A stretch of DNA of 64,000 nt from Rheinheimera sp. 1928-s (GCF_029269265.1 NZ_JARIXP010000001.1:229568-293567), one strand, 5' to 3'. Positions 26,942 to 36,028 are shown, counted from the stretch's first letter. Made by a program: numbers and translations. The notes: generated by a model not told the origin, from the letters alone.

Positions 26942-26985
26942 GTGCAGGATCTTGTTTTCACAAGGATAAAAACAAGATCCTGTAC
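26942..26985. other. Strong 17-bp hairpin between AraC and amidohydrolase genes
   Basis: CAGGATCTTGTTTT (26945-26958) is perfectly complementary to 26969-26982, loop ten bases. Three more pairs (one G-U) extend it outward to 26942 and 26985. No U-run follows on either strand. It starts seven bases after the AraC stop, so it may be an mRNA 3' end, an attenuator or a regulator-binding dyad. Confidence 0.55.
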
Positions 26986-27043
26986 GACCTTCAGCGAAAA
27001 AAACATCAGCATCAACAGACCCGAATTACAGAGCGGAGCTGTG

Positions 27044-28438
27044 ATGTTAAGAAACCTTGTGATAACCAAAACTGCTTTGTTTACCTTGGCCTTGAGCCTT
27101 CTCGTATTTTGTTTTTTATTCCCGGGTTGCAGCAGTATCAAACCTTTACCTGTTGCAGCTGTGGTGGTGATTGATCAGATCAATCTGATTGATGTGAAAA
27201 ACCGGCAGGTGGTCAGGCAGCAACAAGTTGAGCTGAAAAACGGCAGAATTTCTGCTATTCGCCCAGCTGGAACCGCCATTGACGATGTAAATGCTGTGGT
27301 GATTGATGGTTTAAATGGTTACCTGACGCCTGGCCTTTTTGATATGCATGTGCATCTGTCTGATCCAGCAGCGCCGCAGCTGTCTTTATCGCATGGAGTC
27401 ACTCATCTGCGTGTGATGCATGGCCTGCCGCAGCTTTTAAAGTGGCGGGACTCTATAGAGAAAAATGAAATGCTCGGCAGTAGTATGACGGTCAGCAGCC
27501 CTATCCTGAGTGCCACTAAAAGACCCACTACCATCTCAGTTACTGATGCAACAGAGGCCAAAGCCGCTGTGCGCAAAGCTTATACTGAAGGTTATGATCT
27601 GATCAAAGCTTATGGCGATTTATCAGCACAAAGCCTGAGTGCTGTTTTAACAGAAGCTGCTGCTTTGGGCATACCAGTGGCGAAACATGGCCCACATCCG
27701 TCAGGTGCTATGCCTTGGCAGGAGTTGGCTGCTATGCAGTCGTTAGAGCATGTGGAAGATATTTATCAGGGGCCTTTGCATTACCAACAGGATTTAGCTG
27801 CTCTGCAAGAGGTTATCGAACAACTGAAACTACTTCAGGTGCCCATTACTCCAACTCTGAATATATTCTGGCAGCTGAACGCCATCAGTCGTGATAAAGA
27901 GACATTCTTAGCCACTTTACCCCAGGACTATATTTCCCCGCTGATCGCTTTTGAGCAGCGGCATAATCAGGTTCAGCGCTGGCTACAAAGCACGGACAAG
28001 ATGGCTACACACAATGCTCAAACTTTGCAGTTTCTAGTACAAATCACCCGTCAGTTGCATCAGGCAGGAGTGCCATTGCTGGTTGGTTCTGATGCCGGAG
28101 CCTTGTTGTCACCCCATGGTTTGGCCACTCATACCGAAATGCAGTTGCTGCAACAAGCTGGTCTGGATAGCTTTGCTGTATTGCATGCAGCCACCATAGC
28201 ACCAGCAAAAGCGCTTGGTTTGGCAGAGCAGGCAGCCCAAATTCGTCCAGGCTATAAAGCAGATTTTATCTACAGCAAAGAAAACCCAATCATAGAGTTA
28301 TCAGTATTGCGTGAGCCTGATGCGGTGATGAAATCTGGTCGCTGGTATAACGAAGAACAGCTGAAAGAGCTGCGCCAGCAAGCCATTAACGGGCGCAGTC
28401 TGGGACAAGAGTTGTGGTTGATCCTGAGCAATTATTAA
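27044..28438 (+). CDS. Amidohydrolase (imidazolonepropionase-like), lipoprotein
   Basis: A metal-dependent amidohydrolase of about 464 residues. A lipoprotein signal is visible (ending LFPGCSS near residue 31). The first metal motif is GLFDMHVHLSDP, later AKHGPHP and SLEHVEDIY supply histidines, and the catalytic aspartate is in GSDAGALLSPHG. The C-terminal strand GYKADFIY is typical. These enzymes hydrolyse amide or peptide-like bonds, some cleaving X-Pro dipeptides, but the substrate here is unknown. The frame extends to 26942 through the hairpin, but the ATG at 27044 has GGAG seven bases upstream and yields a clean signal peptide. Confidence 0.85.
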   Translation: MLRNLVITKTALFTLALSLLVFCFLFPGCSSIKPLPVAAVVVIDQINLIDVKNRQVVRQQQVELKNGRISAIRPAGTAIDDVNAVVIDGLNGYLTPGLFDMHVHLSDPAAPQLSLSHGVTHLRVMHGLPQLLKWRDSIEKNEMLGSSMTVSSPILSATKRPTTISVTDATEAKAAVRKAYTEGYDLIKAYGDLSAQSLSAVLTEAAALGIPVAKHGPHPSGAMPWQELAAMQSLEHVEDIYQGPLHYQQDLAALQEVIEQLKLLQVPITPTLNIFWQLNAISRDKETFLATLPQDYISPLIAFEQRHNQVQRWLQSTDKMATHNAQTLQFLVQITRQLHQAGVPLLVGSDAGALLSPHGLATHTEMQLLQQAGLDSFAVLHAATIAPAKALGLAEQAAQIRPGYKADFIYSKENPIIELSVLREPDAVMKSGRWYNEEQLKELRQQAINGRSLGQELWLILSNY

Positions 28439-28452
28439 TCACATGAAGTGTT

Positions 28453-28812
28453 TTACACCTGACTTTCAGACCAAACCGCAAATTCATTGCCGCTGGGTTC
28501 GGTAAAGTGGAAACGGCAGCCGCCCGGGAAGTCAAAAATGGCTTTGATGATAGTGCCGCCATGTTGCTGTACTTTGGCTAAAGTGGCCTTGATATCGGCA
28601 CTGTAAAACACCAATAAAGCGGCGCCTGTTGCACTGGTGGAGCTTTGTTCTGAACGGAAAAATCCGCCATCCAGGCCTTGATCGGAAAAGGCGACATAAT
28701 CCGGGCCGTAGTCGGTAAAACTCCAGTTAAATGCCGCGCTGAAAAATGCTTTGGTGGCGGCTAAATCTTTGGCTGGGAATTCGACGTAGTTTAATTTTCC
28801 ATCTTGATTCAT
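28453..28812 (-). CDS. VOC-family protein (glyoxalase/bleomycin-resistance fold)
   Basis: A 119-residue single-module VOC protein. It starts with GKLNYVEFPAKDLAATKAFFSAAFNW and ends with FHFTEPSGNEFAVWSE, the standard beta-alpha-beta-beta-beta repeats. Members bind a metal through His/Glu residues and include lyases, dioxygenases and antibiotic-binding proteins; the length fits a simple dimeric form. The function is not assignable. It may be co-transcribed with the XRE-DUF805 gene 18 bp upstream. Confidence 0.88.
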   Translation of the reverse strand: MNQDGKLNYVEFPAKDLAATKAFFSAAFNWSFTDYGPDYVAFSDQGLDGGFFRSEQSSTSATGAALLVFYSADIKATLAKVQQHGGTIIKAIFDFPGGCRFHFTEPSGNEFAVWSESQV

Positions 28813-28830
28813 GGGTGCTTTTCCTTATTT

Positions 28831-29370
28831 TCAAATACTGCCCGTGTTTTGTTCTGGTAATTTGGCAGGTTGAGCCATGAAATACCAGACCACCACCACA
28901 CCAAAAGGCACCAGATACATCAGTTGCCACCAGACACTTTGCCCAGCGTCATTTAATCTGCGCGAACCGACGGCTAAAAAAGGCACCAGCATAAGCACAG
29001 TGACAAATGTTCTTAAAGTAGGGCTGATAATTTCGGCCAGAGCACTGACCAGCAGTACAAAAACTAAAAACCACCCGTATTGATAACGACTGGCTGTGCC
29101 GGAAAAATCTGCGAACTGCAGAAAACAATCTTTGATCACTGTAAGTGGATTGGGCGCTTCAACGTCCGAAGTTTCAGTGTTTAGGATCAGGACGCTGGCA
29201 TCTACTACAAATACCGCCGCTAATGCCCGCACTGATTCAATGGATGCGTTACCTGTATTTTCCAGCCGCTGAATGGTGCGCAGGTTCAGGCCACAGGCTG
29301 CTGCCAGTTGCTCTTGTGACCACTGTTTGTCGGCTCTTAGTTTTTTAATCAGTTCTGCATTAATTTTCAT
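28831..29370 (-). CDS. XRE helix-turn-helix fused to DUF805 membrane domain
   Basis: A 179-residue protein. The N-terminus (about 1-60) is an XRE DNA-binding domain: LIKKLRADKQWSQEQLAAACG followed by LNLRTIQRLENTG. The C-terminal part (about 78-170) is a DUF805 inner-membrane domain with TASRYQYGWFLVFV, RRLNDAGQSVWWQL and three hydrophobic helices. DUF805 is usually a stand-alone small membrane protein. The fusion should be a membrane-tethered DNA-binding regulator. Its signal and targets are unknown. Confidence 0.83.
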   Translation of the reverse strand: MKINAELIKKLRADKQWSQEQLAAACGLNLRTIQRLENTGNASIESVRALAAVFVVDASVLILNTETSDVEAPNPLTVIKDCFLQFADFSGTASRYQYGWFLVFVLLVSALAEIISPTLRTFVTVLMLVPFLAVGSRRLNDAGQSVWWQLMYLVPFGVVVVWYFMAQPAKLPEQNTGSI

Positions 29371-29491
29371 GGTTTGAATACTTTGAATTTACCAATAGAC
29401 GCAAAGATAACCTAAACAATGGCTACAGGTTACGGCAATACCGCGACAGCTTTACGACAGCAGCTTAGCAGTGCCTTTGCTGCTGATCTTT

Positions 29492-29866
29492 TCAGCGCTT
29501 TTCTTCCATCAGGCCAATCAGGTTGCCGTCCGGGTCTTTCAGAAAACCAATCCATAGCTGATGATCCGGCATTTGCGCGGCAAATTGTGGTGCTCTTTCA
29601 GCAAAAGCGCCACGTTGCAGCGCTGTCGCATAAAACTGTTCTATATCTGTCGTTTTAAAATAAGGGATAGAGTTTTTGCCAATTTCGCCAGCACCTTGTG
29701 GCTGGCTCAGCATCAAACGGGTGTCGCCACATTGAACAAAGGCTAGCTGTTCGGTCGGAGCAAACAGAAACTGCAGCCCAAGCACCTGAGTATAAAATGG
29801 CAGCGCAAGCTGCACATCTTTGACTGTGATGGCAAGCTGACCTAATCCAATGATTTTATGTTCCAC
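29492..29866 (-). CDS. VOC-family protein (glyoxalase-like)
   Basis: A 124-residue VOC module: IIGLGQLAITVKDVQLALPFYTQVLGLQFLF at the start, then QCGDTRLMLSQ, and FLKDPDGNLIGLMEEKR at the end with the conserved D-P-D-G-N-x-x. It is a different subfamily from the VOC protein at 28453. Function unknown; cytoplasmic. It is the last gene of a minus-strand series of small genes, each with its own short intergenic gap. Confidence 0.88.
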   Translation of the reverse strand: MEHKIIGLGQLAITVKDVQLALPFYTQVLGLQFLFAPTEQLAFVQCGDTRLMLSQPQGAGEIGKNSIPYFKTTDIEQFYATALQRGAFAERAPQFAAQMPDHQLWIGFLKDPDGNLIGLMEEKR

Positions 29867-29896
29867 AACCAGCTCCTGTTCTTTGTTTTAACCTTA

Positions 29897-30328
29897 TCAC
29901 CATTGAGTTCTTTCTGGCTGGATCCGCCGTGCAAGCAAAATACCCAGCCAGGCCATTGGCAAATAAGCCATCACCAAATCCAGTGCAATAAACCAGGTTG
30001 GAGCTGGGATCATAAAACTTGCTGCTATGCCGCCACAAAGAAAAAATAGGCCAATCACATAAGCAAAACGGCTTTTATGACTGGCAGCCGTGAGGTAAGC
30101 GACCAAAGCGCCGGCCAGGGTGCCAAGGGCATGCGCCAGAAAAGGCATAATAAAATGTTTGGGTTGAAATAAGTCGATGCCCAAACTCAGGCTTTCGGTG
30201 TTCGTTACATCAACGCCTGCAGGTGGAGGAATAAGCATAGGGCTGATACTGATAAGCGCCATATTCACAGCAGCGCCCACTATTACACCTAAAAGGATAG
30301 CTGCCAGATTTCGAACCAGATTAAGCAT
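29897..30328 (-). CDS. Small membrane protein, unknown
   Basis: A protein of 143 residues with four hydrophobic helices (starting LVRNLAAILLGVIVGAAVNM, then HFIMPFLAHALGTLAGALVA, then FAYVIGLFFLCGGIAASF, then LVMAYLPMAWLGILLA). It ends in a basic tail. It resembles uncharacterised four-helix inner-membrane proteins. An upstream ATG ten codons earlier (30358) is less likely because the residues it adds are polar and atypical. No function can be named. Confidence 0.65.
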   Translation of the reverse strand: MLNLVRNLAAILLGVIVGAAVNMALISISPMLIPPPAGVDVTNTESLSLGIDLFQPKHFIMPFLAHALGTLAGALVAYLTAASHKSRFAYVIGLFFLCGGIAASFMIPAPTWFIALDLVMAYLPMAWLGILLARRIQPERTQW

Positions 30329-30398
30329 GATGATGCTCCACTGAGGTTTGTTTAGCATTTAAGTTAGATGAGTTAAGGCTGCTAATCAATGACAATCC

Positions 30399-30429
30399 CT
30401 GTCGTACTTGAAGTCGCTACTTTGTTGAC
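30399..30429 (+). repeat. Interspersed intergenic repeat, copy 2
   Basis: Shares GTCGTACTTGA and the end GTTGAC with 4545-4574. A REP-like hairpin follows 30 bp later, so this intergenic region is composite repeat DNA. Confidence 0.35.
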
Positions 30430-30459
30430 GGCCGTCGGTACTGATCTGAAATATCAGAC

Positions 30460-30484
30460 GGGCAGGGACAAGCCCAGTCCCTAC
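30460..30484 (-). repeat. REP-like hairpin with GTAG head (class B, imperfect)
   Basis: On the minus strand GTAG is followed by GGAC, a seven-base loop TGGGCTT and GTCC, then CTGCCC. It is a decayed relative of the 19223 and 58625 hairpins. Confidence 0.4.
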
Positions 30485-30509
30485 AATCCCCAATAGCTTT
30501 AGGGGCTAA

Positions 30510-30884
30510 CTAGAGTCCGACAGCCGCATAAATCAAGGCAAAAGATAGGCCGACAGAAACCGCACCTATTAAGCGGAAGTAGTTTCTGCAACTATTCGCG
30601 GACTGAACTGCAAATTTTTTATGTAGTCTTGGAGGTGTTAAAGCTAAGCCAGTGCCAACTAATAACAACACTAAACCTATGACTTGAAATAGCAAAGGGA
30701 ACTGAGTGTCTGCGGCATAAGCCACAAAAATGCCACCGGCAATCAGTCTGCTGATGATTTCAAAAGGATGAAAATAAGGCCGCTCGCTAAAGCTGATAAT
30801 GCCTTGGGCAAAAGCATCTGGCCTGAACAGCATCATCAGGCTAAAGAGCAACATCAGCACTCCAAAAGCAGCAATAAAATACAT
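30510..30884 (-). CDS. Small membrane protein, unknown
   Basis: A 124-residue hydrophobic protein with four predicted helices (residues 2-19, 45-63, 66-84, 104-122). The loop PDAFAQGIISFSERPYFHPFEIISRLIAG is conserved-looking. It lies 18 bp after the DinB gene on the same strand and may share its transcript. I do not recognise the family. Confidence 0.68.
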   Translation of the reverse strand: MYFIAAFGVLMLLFSLMMLFRPDAFAQGIISFSERPYFHPFEIISRLIAGGIFVAYAADTQFPLLFQVIGLVLLLVGTGLALTPPRLHKKFAVQSANSCRNYFRLIGAVSVGLSFALIYAAVGL

Positions 30885-30902
30885 CAGAGCGCTCCGCTGG
30901 TT

Positions 30903-31451
30903 TCAGAGATTATCGGCTGGCTCGTTATCAATAAGCATCAATAAATCCGTGACTCCGACATCCAGGCCCATTTGCGAAAATAAGGTTGTTAGTTGGCCGC
31001 GGTGATGAGTCTGGTGATTAAACAGATGCTGCAGTAAAGACGAAAACGGCTTGCGCATCAGCTCGCCTTTCATGTTTTTGTAAGATAAAACTTGCTGCAA
31101 ATGTTGCTCATTCAGTTCGGCAGATAAACTTAAAAGCAGCTCATCAAGTTGCTTGCGGGCACCATGCAGCTGATTAAAATCCGCATACAACAGTTGATCG
31201 AGCTCTACAGGCACTGGGAAATTACTCAGTTGCTGCAACACCGAAGGCGGTATGGCAAGCTGCCGATATCTGTTCAGCCAGATTAAATCGGCCACCAGTA
31301 AGTGATTTAGAATGCCCGCAACAGAACCAAAAAATGCGCCTCTGTTTTGCAACAGTTCATCTGGATTGAGTGCAGATGCCAGCTCATACAGCTTGTTGTT
31401 CATCCACTGGTTGTAGCGGGCAAGCAAGTTGAAGTTGTGTTGTAATGACAT
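30903..31451 (-). CDS. DinB-family protein
   Basis: A 182-residue four-helix-bundle protein of the DinB/DUF664 superfamily. NFNLLARYNQWMNNKLYE at the start, GSVAGILNHLLVADLIWLNRY near residue 45 and LLQHLFNHQTHHRGQLTTLF near residue 140 supply the three metal-binding histidines. Members include metal-dependent thiol transferases such as bacillithiol S-transferase. In Gram-negative bacteria the role is largely unknown. The small membrane gene at 30510 follows at once. Confidence 0.9.
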   Translation of the reverse strand: MSLQHNFNLLARYNQWMNNKLYELASALNPDELLQNRGAFFGSVAGILNHLLVADLIWLNRYRQLAIPPSVLQQLSNFPVPVELDQLLYADFNQLHGARKQLDELLLSLSAELNEQHLQQVLSYKNMKGELMRKPFSSLLQHLFNHQTHHRGQLTTLFSQMGLDVGVTDLLMLIDNEPADNL

Positions 31452-31551
31452 AGAAAGCCCTCTTAAAGCTGACGTCAGACTCTATTGTTTTTCTTCTATT
31501 TAATCATAGTACAGAGCCAATTAAGGCTCTGCACCAGGTATCTGAAGCAGG

Positions 31552-33951
31552 TTAAATAGGTGAGCCTGGAGGCAGAGCTTTTGGCACAAAAAGTGGCGTC
31601 CACACACCGGTTTCAGTGAAACTTTGCCATAAAGTGAGTTGCAACTGATGGCCGTCGTTATCCTGCTTTTTCAGCCAGTTCGCCAGATTCACCAGTCGTT
31701 GTTGCAAAGTGGCTCTGGCTTCAGGCGCCAGTTCTTTGGCCGTCAGAGCCTGCATTAACTGATAAAAGGCCACATGCGATACCCGCTGCTGCAGTAATCC
31801 GGCCTTAGCGGATAAAGGTTTTTGCCGGATAGTGGCGGCTATCACTTTATCCAGCAGATCGCCCAGCTGTTGCTGGCCACTTAAACGGTTTAAGCGTTGT
31901 GGGTGCAATAACAGGTTAAGGGTCTGGTTGGCTGCTGCTTCGGCTGCTGATAAGGGGTCAAAGGCCAGACCATAACGGCCCTGAAAGCTTTCGCGGCCGT
32001 CGTTGTCACCATAAGCTTTAGGCGGAATTAAAGCTTCCAACTGGTCGGGTAACGCCAGATAGTCCGGGCTTAATGTGGTCAGTAAGGCTTGTAATGCTTG
32101 CTGTTGAGTGTCACGACTAACCCAACGAAAGCCTTTAGGGCTGTCGTAATCACCTTTGAGTTCATACTCATAATAAGCGCCACCTATCAGTTTACTGACA
32201 GCCTCTACCTGATAACGTTGCAGCAGGTAAATCGGCACTAAGGCTTCCTGAATAGCCGATAGCGGCTGGCCTGTGGTGATGTTATTCAGACCAAATTGTG
32301 CCAATGCCGTTTTGCGTACTTCAGCCAGCCGGTTCAGCTCGGCGACTGCATCACTGCCATTGTCCCATAAATGGCCAATGGCGCTGACGCCACCAGCAGG
32401 CCGTGCATCTTCATCAGCCATATACTGCAGGCCTTGTTGTTTGGCTTTAGATACCAGCTGAGTTAGCTCGTTGGCCGAATAATCACCATAGCCATAAGCA
32501 ATGGCGTACAGGTCCCACTCTCCCAAACCCTCACGGTAGGCGTTGTCCAGACTGAGTTTGTTATTTCGCAGGTCGATCTGAGGATGTGGATAATCCATTA
32601 CAGTAGATCGGCCATTCGCACTGCCGGCAAAGTTATGAATTAGCCCTAGGGTATGGCCCACTTCGTGCGCTGACAGCTGACGAATACGCGCCAGCGCCAT
32701 GGCTTTTTCTTTTTCAGTGTTTATGTTATTGCCCTGATAAGGCGCGGTCAGGCCTGTGGCGATCAGAAAATCCTGCCGTACCCTTAAAGAACCAAGCGTC
32801 ACATGGCCTTTAAGGATTTCACCTGTGCGTGGGTCTGTCACGCTTGCGCCATAAGACCAGCCTCGACTGGCGCGGTGCACCCACTGGATCACGTTGTAAC
32901 GCACGTCCATAGGGTCGGCATCTGCAGGTAAGTCTTTCACCTGAAACGCATTTTTATAACCGATTTTTTCATAGGCGCTGTTCCACCACAAAGCACCTTC
33001 TTTCAACGCACTGCGCACAGGTTCAGGCACACCAGGGTCCAGATAATAAACAATAGGTTCAACTGCTTCGCTCATCGCAGCGCCTGGTTGTTTTTTCTCT
33101 AGCCGATGCCGTGGCAACAGGCGTTGAGTGATGGGGCTGTCAAAGTGGGTACCGTAATCCATGTACTCCACTTTCCAGTAGCCTGAGTAAGGATGAAAAG
33201 TACGGCTTTGATAACCTTGTTCCGGCAGAGCTATTAACGAATGATGCAAATGTACTGTGATAGCGTCTGGCGATGGCGTGACCTGTTTAACCCAGTCGCC
33301 TGTTGCGCTGCCCGCGTAAGTCACCATGGCTTCGAGTTCAGTGTTCTGGACAAAAGCTTTGCTGCGCTCAAGATAAACACCGCTGCGGTTGGGGTCTGCT
33401 GAGTAGCTGCCTTGTTTTTGTGTTTCCAGCGTTTTACCGACCTGATGGATATCGCTAAGTAAAAAGGCGGTGTAGTCCACCAGCACAGCATTGCCGTCGC
33501 TGGCGACCACAGGCAAACCCGCCAGTACTGAACTGGCAAAAGCTTCATCCACACTCTGGCGTTCTGCGCTGTTGGTTGAGGTGGCACGGTAATAGGTATT
33601 CAGCTGCTTTAGCATCACCTTATTGCCGAATTGTTCAAACTGTACCAGTCGGGTATCACCCAGCTGGCCTCTGTCTAAACCAATATCGTTTGAACCAATA
33701 CCCCGGGGTAATGAGCTTTGAAAAATAAAAGGCTGAGCCAGCTTGTCGACCAGCAGATAAAGCTTGCCGCTATTGACTTGATAGTAAAAGTCAAAATAGC
33801 CCTGTTTGTGGATCATACCTTGGGTAAAACTTTTGATTGAAGAGGGCTGATTTTTTGTTGCAACTTGGGTTGCCGCTGGATCGGGCTGTTGCAAAGCAGC
33901 AACTAAGCCAGGCGCCAGCAATAACAGGCTAAACAAACTGACAATTTTCAT
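31552..33951 (-). CDS. Zinc-dependent metalloprotease (DUF5117/DUF4953 type), exported
   Basis: A 799-residue protein with a signal peptide (to about residue 19). The extended zinc motif HEVGHTLGLIHNF lies near residue 430, giving HExxHxxGxxH as in metzincins, followed by STVMDYPHP containing the Met-turn. The N-terminal DUF5117-like region (about 50-280) and C-terminal helical region (about 620-790) match large Bacteroidetes/proteobacterial exported proteases. It probably degrades peptides in the periplasm or outside the cell. The DUF885 gene 28 bp upstream points to a two-gene peptide-degrading operon. Confidence 0.9.
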   Translation of the reverse strand: MKIVSLFSLLLLAPGLVAALQQPDPAATQVATKNQPSSIKSFTQGMIHKQGYFDFYYQVNSGKLYLLVDKLAQPFIFQSSLPRGIGSNDIGLDRGQLGDTRLVQFEQFGNKVMLKQLNTYYRATSTNSAERQSVDEAFASSVLAGLPVVASDGNAVLVDYTAFLLSDIHQVGKTLETQKQGSYSADPNRSGVYLERSKAFVQNTELEAMVTYAGSATGDWVKQVTPSPDAITVHLHHSLIALPEQGYQSRTFHPYSGYWKVEYMDYGTHFDSPITQRLLPRHRLEKKQPGAAMSEAVEPIVYYLDPGVPEPVRSALKEGALWWNSAYEKIGYKNAFQVKDLPADADPMDVRYNVIQWVHRASRGWSYGASVTDPRTGEILKGHVTLGSLRVRQDFLIATGLTAPYQGNNINTEKEKAMALARIRQLSAHEVGHTLGLIHNFAGSANGRSTVMDYPHPQIDLRNNKLSLDNAYREGLGEWDLYAIAYGYGDYSANELTQLVSKAKQQGLQYMADEDARPAGGVSAIGHLWDNGSDAVAELNRLAEVRKTALAQFGLNNITTGQPLSAIQEALVPIYLLQRYQVEAVSKLIGGAYYEYELKGDYDSPKGFRWVSRDTQQQALQALLTTLSPDYLALPDQLEALIPPKAYGDNDGRESFQGRYGLAFDPLSAAEAAANQTLNLLLHPQRLNRLSGQQQLGDLLDKVIAATIRQKPLSAKAGLLQQRVSHVAFYQLMQALTAKELAPEARATLQQRLVNLANWLKKQDNDGHQLQLTLWQSFTETGVWTPLFVPKALPPGSPI

Positions 33952-33979
33952 TTTTCTTCCTTTTTATTTTGTTCAGGCA

Positions 33980-35797
33980 TTAGTGAGCTACGCTGGCGTT
34001 TTTCCCTGCAGTTGCAATAAAACGATCCATTTCTGCTTCCAGAATTTCCAGTGGCAATGCGCCATTGGCTAACAGGGCATCGTGAAAAGCGCGCAGGTCA
34101 AATTGCTTACCCAGTTTTTGTTCTGCTTTGGCGCGCAATTGGCGGATTTTAATTTCACCCATCTTGTACGACAGCGCCTGACCTGGCCATGAAATATATC
34201 TGTCTACTTCAGCTCTTACATTAGCTTGTGATAAAGAGGTGTTGTCGGACAGATAATCCAGCGCTTGTTGGCGGCTCCAGCCCTGGGAGTGAATACCTGT
34301 GTCTATTACCAAACGGCAAGCGCGCCACATTTCATAACTCAGGCGGCCAAATTGCTGATAGGCATTTTCATATACACCCATTTCCACACCTAGCCGCTCG
34401 GCATATAAACCCCAGCCTTCGCCATAGGCACTTAAATACAGGTTACGACGAAATTGCGGTACGTTCTCCAGCTCTTGTGACAACGCATTTTGTAAATGGT
34501 GGCCAGGCACAGATTCGTGCAAAGTCAGCGCCACCAGTTCATACAATGGCCGCTGATCCAGTGAATCTGTGTTCAGCCAATAAGCGCCGCCACGGATGCC
34601 ACCAATAGCTGCGGGGTTATAAGAGGCAGTAGTGTAGTTGGGGGCTATTTCGGCTGGAACCGGCACTACACCATAAGGCAGGCGTGGCAATTTGCCGAAA
34701 AATTCTGGCAGCCGGTAATCAATACGTTTGGCGATATAGGAGGCTTCTTTTAATAGTTCCAGCGGTGTTTTGGCATAAAACTGTGGATCAGTGCGCAGAA
34801 ACTGAGTGAAGTCGCTGAAGCTGCCTTTAAAGCCGGTTTCTTTAATCAGTGCATCCATTTCGGCGCGGATACGTTTTACTTCTGCAAGGCCAGTTTTGTG
34901 GATTTCTGCAGGGTCCATATCCAAAGTGACATAAGTATTGATGGTATGACGGTAATAAGCCTTACCTTCTGGTAATTGTTCTGCCGCCAGACTCTCTGTT
35001 GCGGCCTGCATATAGTCGCCTTCAAGGAAGTCAGCTAAGCGGGCAAAAGCTGGCAAAGCGACCTGCTGAATAGCCTTCTTGGCGGCATTTTGTAATTGCT
35101 GTTGCTCGCTTTGAGAAAACGCCGCTGGCAGTGTTTCAAAAGGTTCATACAGGCTGCTTTGTGTTGGATCGCTATAAACTTGAGCCCGCACTGTAGGGGC
35201 TATACCCTGAACGACAATTTTAGGTAAGACAAAGCCGTCTTTAATACCTGTGCGCATATTGGCCATGTTCTCGTCAAAGTAACGGCCAAAGTCGTTGATT
35301 CGGGCTATGTAATCCTGATAATCCGCTACTTTGGGCATAGACAGGCCATTGCTGGCATCCAAAGCCGCGCTCCAGAAACTGTAAAAGGTATTGGCCGGAA
35401 TACGGTCAAGGAACAGCTGGTTTGATTGAATAGAATTACGCAGCACCCAGCCCAGCAGCTGATGATTGACTCTGTCTGAGTCTGTTAGTTGTTGTGGTTC
35501 AATGGCTTGCAGACGTTGCAGTAAAGCTTGTTCAGCCTTCAGTCGACGAGCACGATCTGTGGCTGTCACACCAGGCAAGCGATTGTTGTAGCCTGCTAAA
35601 CCCATGCGGCCTGCACTGATAGGATCTTCCTGCAGGCTGTATTGCCAATGGTCATCTATAACTTTTTTCAGTTGCTCTGTTGCAGTGGCAGCTAAAGCGG
35701 CAGGCGTCAGCCACAACAGCGTCAGACTCAGCAGGGAATGAGTAAAAAAAGACAATAATTTGCGGGACCTTAACACGGGTTTCTCCAGACTGATCAA
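33980..35797 (-). CDS. DUF885-family exported putative metallopeptidase
   Basis: A 605-residue protein with an N-terminal signal peptide (about residue 35, ending PAALAATA). The DUF885 motif HESVPGHHLQ near residue 430 has an HE..GHH arrangement suggesting a metal site. Other family segments are YGEGWGLYAERLGVEMG, QALSYKMGEIKIRQLR and the end GALPLEILEAEMDRFI. DUF885 proteins are regarded as M32/M3-like peptidases by fold, but their biochemistry is poorly known. It is the first gene of the pair with the 31552 metalloprotease. Confidence 0.9.
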   Translation of the reverse strand: MISLEKPVLRSRKLLSFFTHSLLSLTLLWLTPAALAATATEQLKKVIDDHWQYSLQEDPISAGRMGLAGYNNRLPGVTATDRARRLKAEQALLQRLQAIEPQQLTDSDRVNHQLLGWVLRNSIQSNQLFLDRIPANTFYSFWSAALDASNGLSMPKVADYQDYIARINDFGRYFDENMANMRTGIKDGFVLPKIVVQGIAPTVRAQVYSDPTQSSLYEPFETLPAAFSQSEQQQLQNAAKKAIQQVALPAFARLADFLEGDYMQAATESLAAEQLPEGKAYYRHTINTYVTLDMDPAEIHKTGLAEVKRIRAEMDALIKETGFKGSFSDFTQFLRTDPQFYAKTPLELLKEASYIAKRIDYRLPEFFGKLPRLPYGVVPVPAEIAPNYTTASYNPAAIGGIRGGAYWLNTDSLDQRPLYELVALTLHESVPGHHLQNALSQELENVPQFRRNLYLSAYGEGWGLYAERLGVEMGVYENAYQQFGRLSYEMWRACRLVIDTGIHSQGWSRQQALDYLSDNTSLSQANVRAEVDRYISWPGQALSYKMGEIKIRQLRAKAEQKLGKQFDLRAFHDALLANGALPLEILEAEMDRFIATAGKNASVAH

Positions 35798-35942
35798 TAA
35801 GCTGAGTTGTATATCCTCACCTTAGCATGGCCTCTTTATCTGTTGGCAACTTCTAACCCGCCATTTAAGCGCCACACCGCATTCTGTTTAAATCAATGCA
35901 GGCTTTCATATACTGAGTTTGATACTCGGAGTTCGATAGGCT

Positions 35943-36014
35943 GTGCCAATTTGGCACTCAGCTTGATCTTTGATCAATAGAAGCAGATAATCTCCCAAAG
36001 TGCCATTTTGGCAC
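35943..36014. promoter_or_regulatory. tacAT promoter flanked by two operators
   Basis: GTGCCAATTTGGCAC (35943-35957) and GTGCCATTTTGGCAC (36000-36014) are near-identical palindromes. Between them lie a likely -35 TTGATC (35963-35968) and -10 GATAAT (35986-35991), spaced 17 bp. A third palindrome, TTGATC-N3-GATCAA, covers the -35. The second operator abuts the GGAGGT ribosome-binding site of the antitoxin. Confidence 0.72.
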
Positions 36015-36028
36015 GGAGGTAAAAGATT

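Noticed and set aside
26942-27043. N-terminal extension of the amidohydrolase through the long hairpin
   Set aside because: The later ATG has a good ribosome-binding site and a proper lipoprotein signal; the upstream part would begin inside the stem.
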